64,000 bases of DNA, taken from Buxus sempervirens. Its lineage: Eukaryota; Streptophyta; Magnoliopsida; Buxales; Buxaceae. Below are positions 23,457 through 34,120 of this stretch, one piece after another. The notes beneath the pieces were generated by a model. That model was not told where the DNA came from. It did no database searches and worked only from the letters and a program-made list of their open reading frames with translations. The stretch spans positions 45,626,890 to 45,690,889 of the forward strand of contig OX387183.1 of assembly GCA_947561395.2 (NCBI GenBank), written 5' to 3'. The position numbers and the translations under genes were made by a program. The first letter of the stretch is position 1. Each line of letters starts with the position of its first letter.

Positions 23457-26400
23457 TTGGTAGTTCTTTGAGTTCGGCGACTGCGGCTACTTCTGTAATC
23501 TGTAGTTGCGCCGTTTGTAGTATAGCCGAACTTGAAGTGATCGGCTGCCCATTCTTGTCATATCCACTAAATGAAATTGGTTTTACCCCTTCGTTATAAA
23601 GGGATGCATGTGCGGCATTGGAATCCACGGCAAATGGCCGCTGGTCGGCTTTTACTTCTTCGGTCTTGCCATCCTTCCAAAACAGCAACGATTGGTGCAA
23701 AGAAGATGGTACACATTTGTTCGAATGGATCCAATCTCTTCCCAGCAATGCGTTGTATCCGGCGGATGATTCAATTACGAAGAATGCCGTAAGAGACTGC
23801 CGTGTCCCAACCGTTAGTTCGATTGGGAGGATTCCTCTAGTTCCTGTAATACCTCCTGCAAAGTTAGTGACGGTGATCTCGGAAGAAATTAAATCCGAAT
23901 AAGACTTACCTAATTTCTTCAATGTGGATATTGGGATGAAATTTATTGCTGCTCCATTATCAATTAGAATTCTATTGATAGGGATCCCGTTCATGTGCGC
24001 CTTTATAAATAAAGGTTTCAGATGTTGAGTCATGGTTAAGGATGGTTCAACGAAACATACCTCTCCCACCAGACCGATTTTGTCACCATCAGCCGGTTTC
24101 TGATCTTTTTTCTCTTCTTCGAGATGTTCTGGATCAATCACATACAAAGCTACTGGGTCTTCCTCCTCCTGGATCTCCTCTAAACGTGGTAACTCCATGC
24201 TGGCCCCAAAAGTCATAGGTAAAGTGAGGACCATATGACAGTCAAGTGGTATCGGGGGCATCCGACCGAAACAGATTTCGGCGATTGATGCATCCGCACT
24301 CAATGGAGGTTGACTCAGCGACTCACTGATCTCGTCTTTGGGATTTTCGAGCGTCAATTCCTCTGTTATTTCTACCGTAGACGGAGTTGAGATTCTACTG
24401 TACTCTGTTAACATTTGTTCAACTAACAATTGTTCTCCCTCTCCTCCGGCGAAATTGTCTGTCAACTCTTCGTCCGAAACCAACCTTTCGGTCACTGCAT
24501 TGGAATTGTGCTTGGGCGTGGTGTCTGGAGGGATTGGTGAATCAGGCGGGCTCTTTTTGAGCCTTTGTGGCTTCGGAATGCGTCTTTTGGCAACAAACCT
24601 AGACGACCAATATGGCTCGGATGATCCAGTACTCTGTTCCTGGTATCGTCTCTTAGCTTGCTGTCGCTGCCAGCGTCGCTTCTGCGTTCTGGTCAGTTCT
24701 GCGATACTTGCCTGCGCATGAAAAGGAAATTTAGGATGAGTCAATCTTTTCCAGTGACCATCCTGGATAATAGGTGGTTTTACCATCCTGGGTTTGACCC
24801 CGTTTACCATCCTGTATTGCTCGTAAGTCATATAGCCGCTATCCCTAGCGGAGCTATAGGTGGCTGCCGTCCTTGTCGGCGAGCCTACTTGTCTACCAGA
24901 TGTTAAGTACAAGGGTCTCTTGCCCCCCTGAGTGTGGCGTGCATCTTCATGCTTGACTGATTTCCCTTTGTATTGGGAATACCGGTATTCTGCTATCACT
25001 TTTTGCTTGCAGTCTTGGCAAAGGAGGCCTAGTGACATCTCTATTTTCTCCGGAATCTTGCATGATGTATCTTTATTGACGGAAGACTCCTCTGAGGATT
25101 TAGCAACCGTTTCCAGTCGCTTTTTGGTTGCAGCTTGATTGGAAGACAATTCAGAAGGAACCAAAACCAATTTCTTTGTTGTTTTTTCATTGAGCTCTGG
25201 TTTCCTGTCTTCTTCTATTCTGGGTTCGCGTCTGGGCTTATGCCACCATTCACCCCAGATTTCACCTTTCCTCTCTTGATGCCATGACCGTCCTTGTGTA
25301 GGTGGATACCTCCAATGGTTCCTTGGTCGTAAATTCACCTGGTTTTGCACTGGTTGTGCTGTTTTCCCCCATTTCCCTGAGGAAGATCCATCCAGGTCGA
25401 TCTTAACTGCTGGAGTGCGTTTTGGCAACCCAATGGTAACCATATTTGCCAACACCTCTTTAGGGAATGGTTGTGTGTCTACCTGCATCTTTTCTTTGTC
25501 GGTTTCTGCAAACTTCAGGAGCCCTTTATCAATATTCTCCTGTATCACATTACGAAGCACAGTACATTCATTAGTTTCGTGAGTTTTTACCCCGTGCCAT
25601 TTACAAGCTTTACCCTTGGCCGCCACACTGGCTGGGATAAAAGGATGGTCTTTGGTCAATCTGAAGAATCCTTGTTTCAAAAGGTATTCAAATACTTCAG
25701 CCGTCTTATTTATGTCAAAGGAATAATTTCGGCTAAAAGTACTCGTCTCCTTTGTTGCTTCTGTATCCTTGGTTTTTCGGATAAGAATCGGACAGGTGAT
25801 TGATTGTTTTCCCACTACTTCTACAACTCCGTATTCAAAGTTCGGGTCCTTGTAATAAGACCCGTAAGACGAGACTTTCTTTTCGTTGTCTTCCTGTAAT
25901 AGCCACTCGTATTTGGTGGCTCTGGCCGACAACTCAAATAAGTCTTCGAACTGTTCACCTTCGAATTTCTTTCGGAGTTCAAAGTGTAGTCCATTTAAAG
26001 CCAAATTTGCAAATTCCGATTCTGGTAAAAGAATTCGGCATTTGTTTTTCATATATTTAAAGCGAGCAATATATTTATCGGCCGATTCCCCTGGTTGTTG
26101 TCTTAACCGAGCAAGATCAACCATGGTTACTTCGGGCTCCGTACGATAAAATTGGGAGTGGAATTTCTCTTCCATCATTCCCCAATTTGTAACTGAATTG
26201 GCCGGTAAAGTAATATACCATGTAAAAGCCTGTCCGGTCAATGAGTTTCCAAATAGTCTAAGTCTAAGGAAATCATTACCGGATGCTTCTCCACATTGAA
26301 CCGTAAATCGGCCAATGTGTTCAATGGTAGATTGTTGACCTTCTCCTGAAAACAAAGTGAATTCGGGAATTTTGTATCCCCTAGGGAATTCAAATTGTTG

Positions 26401-27033
26401 GTCAATCCAGCCTGGGTAAGGTTTCCTATAAACTGGCCTAGTCATTCGTCGGTGATATTGATCTCCGATCATTTCTTGAATTACATTTTGAATGTAATTA
26501 CGGTTTACGGCCATATTTCTTACCCCGATATCTTCTCTATGGTTCTCCTGTGCTTCCCTTTGTCCCATGGGTCGCACCTCGATTGGAGGCACATTGGGAT
26601 GAACTGGGACACCAGGAGGTATTTCTCCCCTTAAAGCGGCGGTGTTGGCCTGTTCGTGTCGGCCGTTTACACCTAGGTTCATGATTGGTGGCTGCTCCGG
26701 GATATTTATCCTTTCGTGAGCATTTGACCCAGCAGCCGATGTTTCGGCTCGTTCGGTCATCATGACCGGTCTTGCCATTGTAGAGAAACCTTCCTGTAAA
26801 ACCGCTAGGATTCTACCATTATCAGAAGAAATTTTGTTAATACCCTGGCCAAAGCCTGCCATTTGTTGGCTGAGACCTTGTATGGCCTGAATAAGTCGCT
26901 CATTAAGGTCCGGCTGAGAACTCGAAGGTCCTTCTTCCGAGACCTCTGAAGCATAAAGAGGATTTACCTGAGATTCGGCAGGTTCCTCTGGCGCTGCATT
27001 TTCAGCATGCCGAGTACTTCTTCTTGCCGCCAT
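23446..27033 (-). CDS. gag: Tat gag-protease polyprotein
   Basis: The likely start is the Met at 27033 (MAARRSTRHAENAAPEE), about 50 bp inside the 5' LTR boundary, giving about 1,195 residues. The frame stays open further upstream into the LTR, but that part is probably not translated. The retrotransposon gag domain lies around FTLFSGEGQQSTIEHIGRF to LRLFGNSLTGQAFTWY and LARLRQQPGESADKYIARF. A Cys/His motif typical of Tat follows (CKWHGVKTHETNEC). The C-terminal part holds an aspartic protease with ILIDNGAAINFIP and LLGRDWIH. A Pro/Arg-rich spacer separates the two. It forms the particle and processes the polyprotein. Confidence 0.9.
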   Translation of the reverse strand: MAARRSTRHAENAAPEEPAESQVNPLYASEVSEEGPSSSQPDLNERLIQAIQGLSQQMAGFGQGINKISSDNGRILAVLQEGFSTMARPVMMTERAETSAAGSNAHERINIPEQPPIMNLGVNGRHEQANTAALRGEIPPGVPVHPNVPPIEVRPMGQREAQENHREDIGVRNMAVNRNYIQNVIQEMIGDQYHRRMTRPVYRKPYPGWIDQQFEFPRGYKIPEFTLFSGEGQQSTIEHIGRFTVQCGEASGNDFLRLRLFGNSLTGQAFTWYITLPANSVTNWGMMEEKFHSQFYRTEPEVTMVDLARLRQQPGESADKYIARFKYMKNKCRILLPESEFANLALNGLHFELRKKFEGEQFEDLFELSARATKYEWLLQEDNEKKVSSYGSYYKDPNFEYGVVEVVGKQSITCPILIRKTKDTEATKETSTFSRNYSFDINKTAEVFEYLLKQGFFRLTKDHPFIPASVAAKGKACKWHGVKTHETNECTVLRNVIQENIDKGLLKFAETDKEKMQVDTQPFPKEVLANMVTIGLPKRTPAVKIDLDGSSSGKWGKTAQPVQNQVNLRPRNHWRYPPTQGRSWHQERKGEIWGEWWHKPRREPRIEEDRKPELNEKTTKKLVLVPSELSSNQAATKKRLETVAKSSEESSVNKDTSCKIPEKIEMSLGLLCQDCKQKVIAEYRYSQYKGKSVKHEDARHTQGGKRPLYLTSGRQVGSPTRTAATYSSARDSGYMTYEQYRMVNGVKPRMVKPPIIQDGHWKRLTHPKFPFHAQASIAELTRTQKRRWQRQQAKRRYQEQSTGSSEPYWSSRFVAKRRIPKPQRLKKSPPDSPIPPDTTPKHNSNAVTERLVSDEELTDNFAGGEGEQLLVEQMLTEYSRISTPSTVEITEELTLENPKDEISESLSQPPLSADASIAEICFGRMPPIPLDCHMVLTLPMTFGASMELPRLEEIQEEEDPVALYVIDPEHLEEEKKDQKPADGDKIGLVGEVCFVEPSLTMTQHLKPLFIKAHMNGIPINRILIDNGAAINFIPISTLKKLGKSYSDLISSEITVTNFAGGITGTRGILPIELTVGTRQSLTAFFVIESSAGYNALLGRDWIHSNKCVPSSLHQSLLFWKDGKTEEVKADQRPFAVDSNAAHASLYNEGVKPISFSGYDKNGQPITSSSAILQTAQLQITEVAAVAELKELPNDG

Positions 27034-27061
27034 TAGTGCTCTTTCAAAGACTAATGGTCCC

Positions 27062-27082
27062 ACCGGGCGTGCCAAAAAGGGA
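27062..27082 (-). promoter_or_regulatory. Primer-binding-site region of the 16.6-kb Tat element
   Basis: Immediately inside the 5' LTR the minus strand reads ATCCCTTTTTGGCACGCCC. The TGGCACGCCC portion lies a few bases in from the LTR, where a primer tRNA would pair. I could not assign the tRNA. Confidence 0.45.
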
Positions 27083-28171
27083 TGTTGCTCCAAAAATGGG
27101 CCGGTGTGGACACGTGTCTGTGGTGATGATGTGTCTCTACGCGGGCGTGCCAGTATCGTTTGATACAATGATTTTCGAGTCGATTCCTGACCCCGGGCAC
27201 CTGTTCCGAATCTGAACCGGGATCGGTTCAGTCGTACTGCAAGTCGCCTGTAATAAAATCGGTCAGGCGATGGTATGAAGGCTAGGGGTTCGGTCTTCGT
27301 TTCGGGTTCTTGTAAGTGTTTGAAAGCAAAAGCAACTAACGGCACACAAATCCTTTTATTATAAAATCGGCCAAATAGCCGAAAGCGACAACAGATAATC
27401 CTCAAAATGGAAACAAAAAGTACAAAAGAAAACCGACAAGGCTCGCAGGACCGGCCTGTCCTGGTCTTATAGCCGTAATCGGGTATAAGCGCAGGAGGAA
27501 GGGGGCGGCTACTTACAAAGTCGATTCAGGGGGTTCACCTTGGATTGCTGCTTACCCGAAAATACACAAGTCACCTAGCGTGAACAGAGCGAGTCTCGGG
27601 ACCGGCTGCTCGGGATTCTGTAAAGACAGAACTGCGAGTCAGGGGCGGCCTCAACTTACTCTCCGGTGGCAGGATTCTGGTGTTAATCGGAGTAAAGAGG
27701 GGTCGAAGATGTCACTGCGACTGGAAGCAGTGAGAGAAGTCCTAGTTTATCCATCTGTGTTAGAGGGGATAAAGGATCACGGATGATCAAAATAATATAA
27801 TAACCGGTTGCGGTTGTGTGGATTGTGTCCTCGAGCTCTTCGAATTGAGGCCTTTTATAGCCGCTCCTTGACGGTTGCTCAACTTCCTACTCTCGCACGA
27901 TCTTCATGGCGGTTGTTTATCTTCAGTTCTCTGTTTCAAAGTGATAACCGCCCGGCCATGATCTAATAATTCTATTCTTGAACGGCCGATGGCACGATCT
28001 TCTGATATTTATGGTTTTGTCTTATTGGCTTGCGTGGCTCGAACCGCATTCTTCTGTATGCGTGCTGACGCGGCCGGCTCAACCCTTCAAAGTCTACGGG
28101 CCGTGGCCTAACCAAGCCACCTAGGCACCACGTGTCCTTCTCTTATTCGTCGGTTATATAGGGTGTAAACA
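27083..28171 (-). repeat. 5' LTR of the 16.6-kb Tat element
   Basis: 1,089 bp and nearly identical to the left LTR. A TATA-like TATAAAA on the minus strand at 27853-27859 is the likely promoter for gag-pol. Confidence 0.92.
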
Positions 28172-29140
28172 ATTCAAGAACAATATTAAGGGGATACATG
28201 TAGAGTCTTAAAGGGATACAAGCGTAGTCTTAGGGAATACAAGCACAGTCTTACAAGGATACATGAACAATCTTAAGGGGATACAAGCAGTGACTTAAGG
28301 GATAAAAACACAATCTTATAAGATACAACGATAATCTCAAGGGGATACGGGCACATTTTTAGTGGGATACAAATAAAATCTTACGGGGATACAAGCAGGA
28401 TCTTACGGGGATACAAAGGGGATACATGCAGAGTCTTAGGGGGATACAAGCACAGTCTTACGGGGGTACATGCATAATTTTAAGGGGATACAATCACAAC
28501 AAGAACATTTTTAAGGAGGATACAAGCATAATCTTGTAGGGATACAAGAACATTATTAAAGGGATACATGCAGAGTCGGGGGGGGGGGGGGGGGGGGGGG
28601 GGGTGGGGGGTTTACAAGCGTAGTCTTTGGGGATACAAGCACAGTCTTACGAGGATACATAAATAATCTTATGGAGATACAAGCAGTGATTTAGGGGATA
28701 CAAATACAATCTTACGGGATACAACCATAATCTCAAGGGGATACGGGAACATTTTTAGTGGGATACGAACATAATCTTATGGGGATGCAATCACAAAAGG
28801 GATACAAAAACATTACTAAGGGGATACAAGAACATTCTTAAAAGGGATAAATTCACAGTCTTAGGGGCATACAAGCATAGTTTTAGGGGGATACAAGCAC
28901 AGTCTTGAAGGATACAAGAACATTCTTAAGGGGATACAAGTACAATCTTATGAGGATATAAGAACATTATTAATGGGATACATGCAGAATCTTATGGGGA
29001 TACAAGCGTAGTCTCAAGGGATACAATCACAATCTTAAAGGGATACAAGCACACACCTACAGAGATACAATCTTGAAGGGATACAAGCACGCTCGTACAG
29101 GGATACAATCACAATCTTACGGGGATACAAATGTAATTTT
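28172..29140. repeat. Minisatellite, unit about 20-21 bp GGGGATACAAGCACAGTCTT (right part)
   Basis: This continues the array interrupted at 11565, with about 40 more degenerate units. A homopolymer of G (28578-28603), followed by T and six more G, interrupts it. The array fades at about 29140. Confidence 0.9.
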
Positions 29141-29699
29141 TATGGGAATTGTTGTGTATGAGAAGCAATTAGTTGTTTCTGTGTTTAGAATTGCTTAATA
29201 AAGCTTACTTATCCTTATAGCTTTTAAGCACTTTCTAAGCCATGATTTTTAGTGTTAAATGGATAAATTCTATACTCATTTTATGGAAGAGTGCCCATAA
29301 GGGTAAGCTGCACAACTAGATGATGTCATTTTTTTTGGGTAAGGGAGCTAATAGTGTGAAGCATTATTTCATGAGGAAAAAAAAAGAGAAAACTTGGTCG
29401 CTTTATTATGCAGCTTGGTCATCCTAACCTATAAATTTTTATTGCTCGAACCAAACTTCTCCATGTGCTGTCTGAGTCTTGAGGAAGCCATATCCGAGTA
29501 AATTGTTGCTAGAAATTCGGGTCACATATAATTCGGCACACGGTTTGAAACAAGAGGATGGAAAAGTATTCATACAATATAGAATGCAAGGAAGAGACCT
29601 TATTTGGATGGTTACAATCTATGGTTGGTTAGGCCCCTATACATGTCATAAACATAATACACAACTTTGCAACTAGCAATAATTAATGTTCTTTTATGA

Positions 29700-30430
29700 C
29701 CACATCTTCTTGCATATCAGCTACTGTTGTATGTACTGGATCTACATGTATCACCATGTCCCAAATTTCATCCCTAACATCCTCGATGCATAGCTCATAA
29801 TCCCTTCCTTCAGTCCACTTCTGATTCACACCTATATTGCAACAAAGTCAATGAGCTTACCAAAGGAAAAAAAAAAGTATACATGTATCATACGACCACC
29901 ATAGTGTAATGCTTTTGTTTATGTAATGTTGCGACAAATGTTGTGGACCCCAATAAGCAAACATGGTGACTATGAATAGTTCAAGATGTCAAAATTAAGT
30001 CTAGTATGCCGTAATGAAATATTACTTATCATTGCAACAGAGATATATATATTCAAAGAGAAGTTTTTCATCACGTCTAATTAGAGGGAATTTGTACTCC
30101 ACTAGAAAAGGGGAAGAAACCTTTGTTGCTTTCTGATTGATTCATCTTTTCCTGCTTGTTGGTGGACTCATGATGCAAGAGACGTCATGGGGCACATCTA
30201 CCGCTGCCTCATCACAAGTGGTAGGCTCCTCTGTGAGTAGTCCGCCATGATCAAAAGATGAATGCACGGGTGGCGGCGGTCCATCCCCTTCTTGGGGCAC
30301 ATCTATTGCTGATCCCTAGTACGTGGATGGAGTCCTCTCTCTATGTATGAATCAAACTCTGTACAAAAACAGTGCATCTCCCTCGCAGCATCTACCATTC
30401 AACTCAACTGCACCCGTAGGCCCTGCATAC
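29700..30430 (-). pseudogene. Unidentified coding remnants in the MULE interior
   Basis: On the minus strand, separate pieces read like protein. One is GLRVQLS, then MVDAAREMHCFCTEFDSYIE at about 30430-30310. Another, about 30310-30145, includes the repeated element DVPQEGDGPPPP / DVPHDVS and ends SPPTSRKR. A third, at about 29840-29700, reads WTEGRDYELCIEDVRDEIW, then MVIHVDPVHTTVADMQEDVV. Frames change and stops occur between them. They may be exons of one gene that the MULE carried. I recognise no family. Confidence 0.4.
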
Positions 30431-32479
30431 AATATGACATATAGGATTGTTTTTACCTGATAAACAATAGACAACCATCGCTATCCCTAGTACAACCACA
30501 TATATTTTCTCTATGGTCTGCCATACCATTCAATTAAATCTACACAAATATTCAATTTATACGCATCGAATTATACCACATTAATGAACCAATTCTCTTT
30601 TATGAATAGTTAATGTGAATAGTGAACAAAGCGATTGATAATACATTGATAACAAACCCAAAATTTTGAGTTAAATATAACAACAATAAGCACTTAATTT
30701 GTCTACTCAAAACAACACAAAAGTAACACTATTAAATATGAGCTTTTACTAATAACAAGTAGAAATAAGGCAGCAGGTGGAAACAAAGAGGAGCCTAACT
30801 GTCCTTTTATTCATCTCTATAGATCTTACTACAATTTCTTAAAGTTTATGATATGTGCGAGTTTTGATTTATGGATCTCGTTCTGAAGGCCATTTTAGAC
30901 AATGTTTTGTGCTAACACTATTTTACATAGATAGTAATGTGGGTAGAGTCCAAAGACTTGAGAGAGAGAGAGAGAGATTACTGGAAATTATCTCTACCTG
31001 GCCATTTTACCTTTGTTTATGTTACGGACTAGGCCCGTCCTAACTTGTATTTTCTTTCTTTCTCAGTTACATCTGTGCATGTAACTTGGGAGTCAGGCAC
31101 ATGTGATATTTGATCTAGGCAACAAGATAGAGGATATCAGAGAAGCTTCCTCCCTTCTTGCTTCCACAGCCCCCTTCTTTTCTTTTCAAAATTCGATCAA
31201 TTGCAAATGACCTTCTTTATCTCTAGTGTAAGGCATCTTAATTGCAAAATGAAATTCATGAAGGGGTTGAGAGGAAAATGGAGTTCAAAGAAAAATGAAA
31301 CTCTTTCCTCCGTAATTAACACATAATGAGAGCAGTTGGTTATGCACATGTAATTAACAAGTTTTTGATAATCTTAAGTAATTGATACTTAAACAGGAAT
31401 ATTAATAGAATTTTGGTTATGCAAAGCATGACCTGCTGTGATAAGACATCATGAAGTATGCAACCAATGTCAACAAACATTTTCTATTTCCATTTTCCCA
31501 ATTTGTATATTTACTTGCAAATTAGAATCACCCATTTTTATATGAATGCAACAACGTCAGCTAATGGCAATGATTTAGAAAAGAAAAGGAAAATCACAAT
31601 AACCATTGAAATGCAAATTGGATTCATTAAAAATGTTGCGAAAATCCAAAAATTTTGATCCCAGAACTACAACTTGGGATAAACAGATCCTACTAACCAA
31701 GCCTCTCAAGAGCCCACATATTGTTAACCTTAAATGCATATCAATGAGAGCTGGTTTGTTCCCCTTTTAGTATCCCTTGTTCTGTAGGCTGTCAACTAAA
31801 CTCTCCTTCCTATCTTATCAATGTAAGTGTTGCCATTATTTGAAGCTCATCACTACAAAAGTGACCATAATCCATGCTTGATGCTATCAGGAATGTGGGC
31901 TACAGAGTGATGAATGCATTTAAAATCACGGCCTTCCAATCCAGAGTATATGAATGTAATCTATCAGGATTCTGGAAGTTATAAATAATTACAAAATCAC
32001 TGATTGCTATTGTGCACAGACAAATAAAGAAAACAGAATTCCATTATAACATCTAACATATGCGCACCCTAGTAAAGATTAATTGTAGGATTTTGAGCAT
32101 TATAAGGTATCAAGACCGAAAATTTTTTAGTGAAAGACAAGCAGCAAGGCTCCATAAATGAAAGATAAAACCTTGTTATATATAAAGAGCATTCTCTATG
32201 GAAAAACGACCAATGCTAGCTCTATAGTGGAATTTATTTGTTAAACTTCAAAGCCTATTTACAATTGTACAGTAGTTTTGGTGTTGAGACACCTACTACT
32301 GGACCTAGCTCAAAATGACTAAACATGGCATCATTTGATGCCTTTTCTGTATCTCAGTGTTAAACTACTATGGTTAGTCTATAGTGTGTGGATGCAATGC
32401 TTTATGTGCATGTCTTGTTAGTGTTGATGGATGGCTGAATTTAAGGTTGTTTGATATAAAGGCAAAAAAGCTTTGCCCT
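30431..32479. other. MULE interior, AT-rich, no gene seen
   Basis: No convincing frame or repeat end was found. A short (GA)n run lies at about 30961-30976. Confidence 0.5.
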
Positions 32480-33479
32480 AAAATAGATTAATTATCTGTA
32501 TTGGTTTCGGATCCTTAAGCAAAAGTGAAGCAACTTAATATCCTAAAAAAAGCGTAAAAAAAGAGAGAATACAAAATAAGCCAAAAGAAAACTAAGACCA
32601 GAGTATGTGACGGAAAACCTCGATTTTGTTAAAGTCCTCCTTTCCTTTCAATGTTCCTACAATGATGAAGAAATAATCTTAGGAAAATCATGTGCCATTG
32701 ATGCCATTCCCAAAGTTTCCAAGCAAAATTGTTGAAGATCCTTTAAACATATACATTAATTCCCTCTTTCGGTTCCTCTGTTTATCTAAATCTTCGGTGG
32801 GTTTAGAGCAACCCCGAGATCATGCTTGCTTCGATAAAAAGCTTTTATATGTAGAATTTCAGGTTTGTCATAAATAATCCCCAATATAACAACACAGATT
32901 AAGATAAATTAGAAGACATAGACCTACCTTGTATTTGTGCAACAACAGGTTTTGGGGATTTGGCCTCCGACATCAAGCATAATCGAACAACTAAATCTTC
33001 AACTCTTGCACTCTCTTGCCAGTCCATCGTAACCCTTGAGAATAGATTCAACAGCTGCTCATAAACTATAACAAAATTCGAAGGTGTGAATGTTGGAAAC
33101 AATATCAATTGTCAAAGAGCTCTATGTTGAATCGTTTCAGGATAAGAGATTCACCGTTGGCATCAAACTGGAGAGCACTTCTGGAAGAGGGGTCATCGAA
33201 GAAGGTCGCCGGAGAGTCTGTGAGGTTTGTTTTGAGCAGGCGAGCAGTGTTTTCAACGGATGCTCTGACATAATATACAAAAAAGCTTGATTTTGACAAA
33301 AGGTTAAGACGGCTGAGCCGGCTACCATGGGGGTAAAATGGGGATGAAAGCACTGGACATGACCTGCTCCTCTCTCTTGCAACTAGTCTTCAAAAGGTAC
33401 ATTTTTTTGCCAATAAGATTTTTCTTGGCATGTTTTTAACAATAGTTTGGAAAAGATACCCTTTTCAATAATTTTCCCT
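32480..33479 (-). repeat. Right inverted arm of the MULE-like element
   Basis: It is the reverse complement of the left arm over about 1 kb, but without the hAT-like insertion. It ends at the outer terminus ATAATTTTCCCT followed by the 9-bp flank GAATATGAA. Confidence 0.85.
32899..33260 (-). pseudogene. Unidentified gene fragment in the right MULE arm
   Basis: On the minus strand it reads LLKTNLTDSPATFFDDPSSR, then SALQFDANGESLILKRFNIE, and after a frame change VTMDWQESARVEDLVVRLCL and MSEAKSPKPVVAQIQG, followed by GTAGGTC, a good splice donor. This copy is better preserved than its left-arm counterpart. The protein family is not recognised. The fragment is short, and I treat it as captured host sequence. 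Confidence 0.5.
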
Positions 33480-33531
33480 GAATATGAAAGCCTGTCATAA
33501 ATATACTTCGCGTCTTTCTCCCTATTTTATT

Positions 33532-33729
33532 GGAATAGGATCATCTACCGTTGAACTCGTAAATGAGTTCAACCGTACCCCATGGTTGCTTGCCAAGTAA
33601 GCAAGCAATCACCCTCTCTCCTCTGTGTTTACATGAGGAAACGAAAAAGTGGTTTTCACTTTTTCAGGAGGTGGTTGCTTGCTTACTTGGCAAGCAACCA
33701 ACGAGCTCAACCGTAGATGATCCCATTCC
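33532..33729. mobile_element. 198-bp hairpin MITE (8-bp TSD, hAT-like)
   Basis: ATTTTATT flanks it on both sides (33524-33531 and 33730-33737). The terminal inverted repeats are long: the left GGAATAGGATCATCTACCG pairs with the right end of the same sequence with few differences. A second inverted block, GGTTGCTTGCCAAGTAAGCA and its complement, gives an almost continuous hairpin. No coding capacity. Confidence 0.85.
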
Positions 33730-33759
33730 ATTTTATTTCCCTCCTTTTCTTGCAAACAA

Positions 33760-34120
33760 GAAATGGAGGAGATATGGATGACAATCAAGCATTTCGTTCT
33801 AGTAAATGGGGCATGCCATAGAGCTTGGACTTGGTACAAGCTAAAACCTCTGTTGGAATCTACAGGCTACAAGGTCACAGCCATCGACATGGCTGCTTTT
33901 GGGGTCAGCGGGGTAGGTTTTGCCATGAAAATGTTTCAAAACAAGATATTTGTGGCAGTATCCCTCGCCGCTTTCATGCCAAATACAACACCCGAGTTCT
34001 CTTACGTCTTGAGGGATATGGTTGTGTAAGCCGAGTCCATATAGTATGCAAAGAAGATACTCATTGAGGAGTTCTAGCGGTGGCCGATAGAGAACAATCT
34101 AGTGAAAGGTTAAAGGCAAT
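33760..34120 (+). pseudogene. Methylesterase (MES / SABP2-like alpha/beta hydrolase) pseudogene
   Basis: The frame from 33763 reads [20 protein letters not shown] and [20 protein letters not shown], the N-terminal strand and oxyanion region of plant methylesterases (usually HFVLVHGACHGAW). It then jumps to [20 protein letters not shown] and [11 protein letters not shown], which in intact proteins lies about 40 residues further on. The missing stretch includes the nucleophile elbow GHSLGG, so the product could not be catalytic. A later piece in another frame, RVHIVCKEDTH, matches the C-terminal region, and the cap domain is absent. Intact members have about 260 residues and hydrolyse methyl salicylate, methyl jasmonate or methyl-IAA. 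The deletions and frameshift make this a clear pseudogene. Confidence 0.85.

Larger units (their letters stand above)
11566..28171 (-). mobile_element. Near-complete Tat-lineage Ty3/gypsy retrotransposon, 16.6 kb, with two antisense genes
   Basis: Two LTRs of 1,089 bp, each reading TGTTGCTCC...GTAAACA on the plus strand, bound the element, so the 5' LTR is on the right. The flanks ATACA (11561-11565) and ATTCA (28172-28176) form a near-perfect 5-bp duplication inside the minisatellite. Order in the direction of transcription: 5' LTR, very short leader, gag-protease, pol (RT, RNase H, archaeal-type RNase H, integrase), then a long 3' region holding two genes on the opposite strand, a polypurine tract and the 3' LTR. 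The second RNase H and antisense 3' genes are hallmarks of the Tat lineage. The two LTRs differ at only about eight positions by eye, so the insertion is recent. The element looks essentially whole. Confidence 0.9.
7471..33479. mobile_element. Giant Mutator-like element (MULE) with 1-kb inverted arms; about 8.7 kb before later insertions
   Basis: The left end GGGAAAATTATTGAAAAGGG matches, in reverse complement, the right end at 33460-33478. The flanks are AAATATGAA (7462-7470) and GAATATGAA (33480-33488), a 9-bp target duplication with one mismatch, the size typical of Mutator-like elements. Inverted similarity continues for about 1 kb on each side (left arm 7471-9105 minus one insertion, right arm 32480-33479). 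The interior holds a minisatellite, two unidentified coding remnants and the nested Tat element at 11566-28171. No mudrA transposase was recognised, so the element is probably non-autonomous. The arms look roughly 85-90% alike by eye, so it is old compared with the retroelement inside it. Confidence 0.7.

Noticed and set aside
27034-27405. Upstream extension of gag into the 5' LTR as real coding sequence
   Set aside because: It would run through the primer-binding region and LTR. A Met just inside the element is a better start, and the open frame could be chance.
29479-29676. 65-codon plus-strand frame in the MULE interior
   Set aside because: No recognisable motif and no supporting context.
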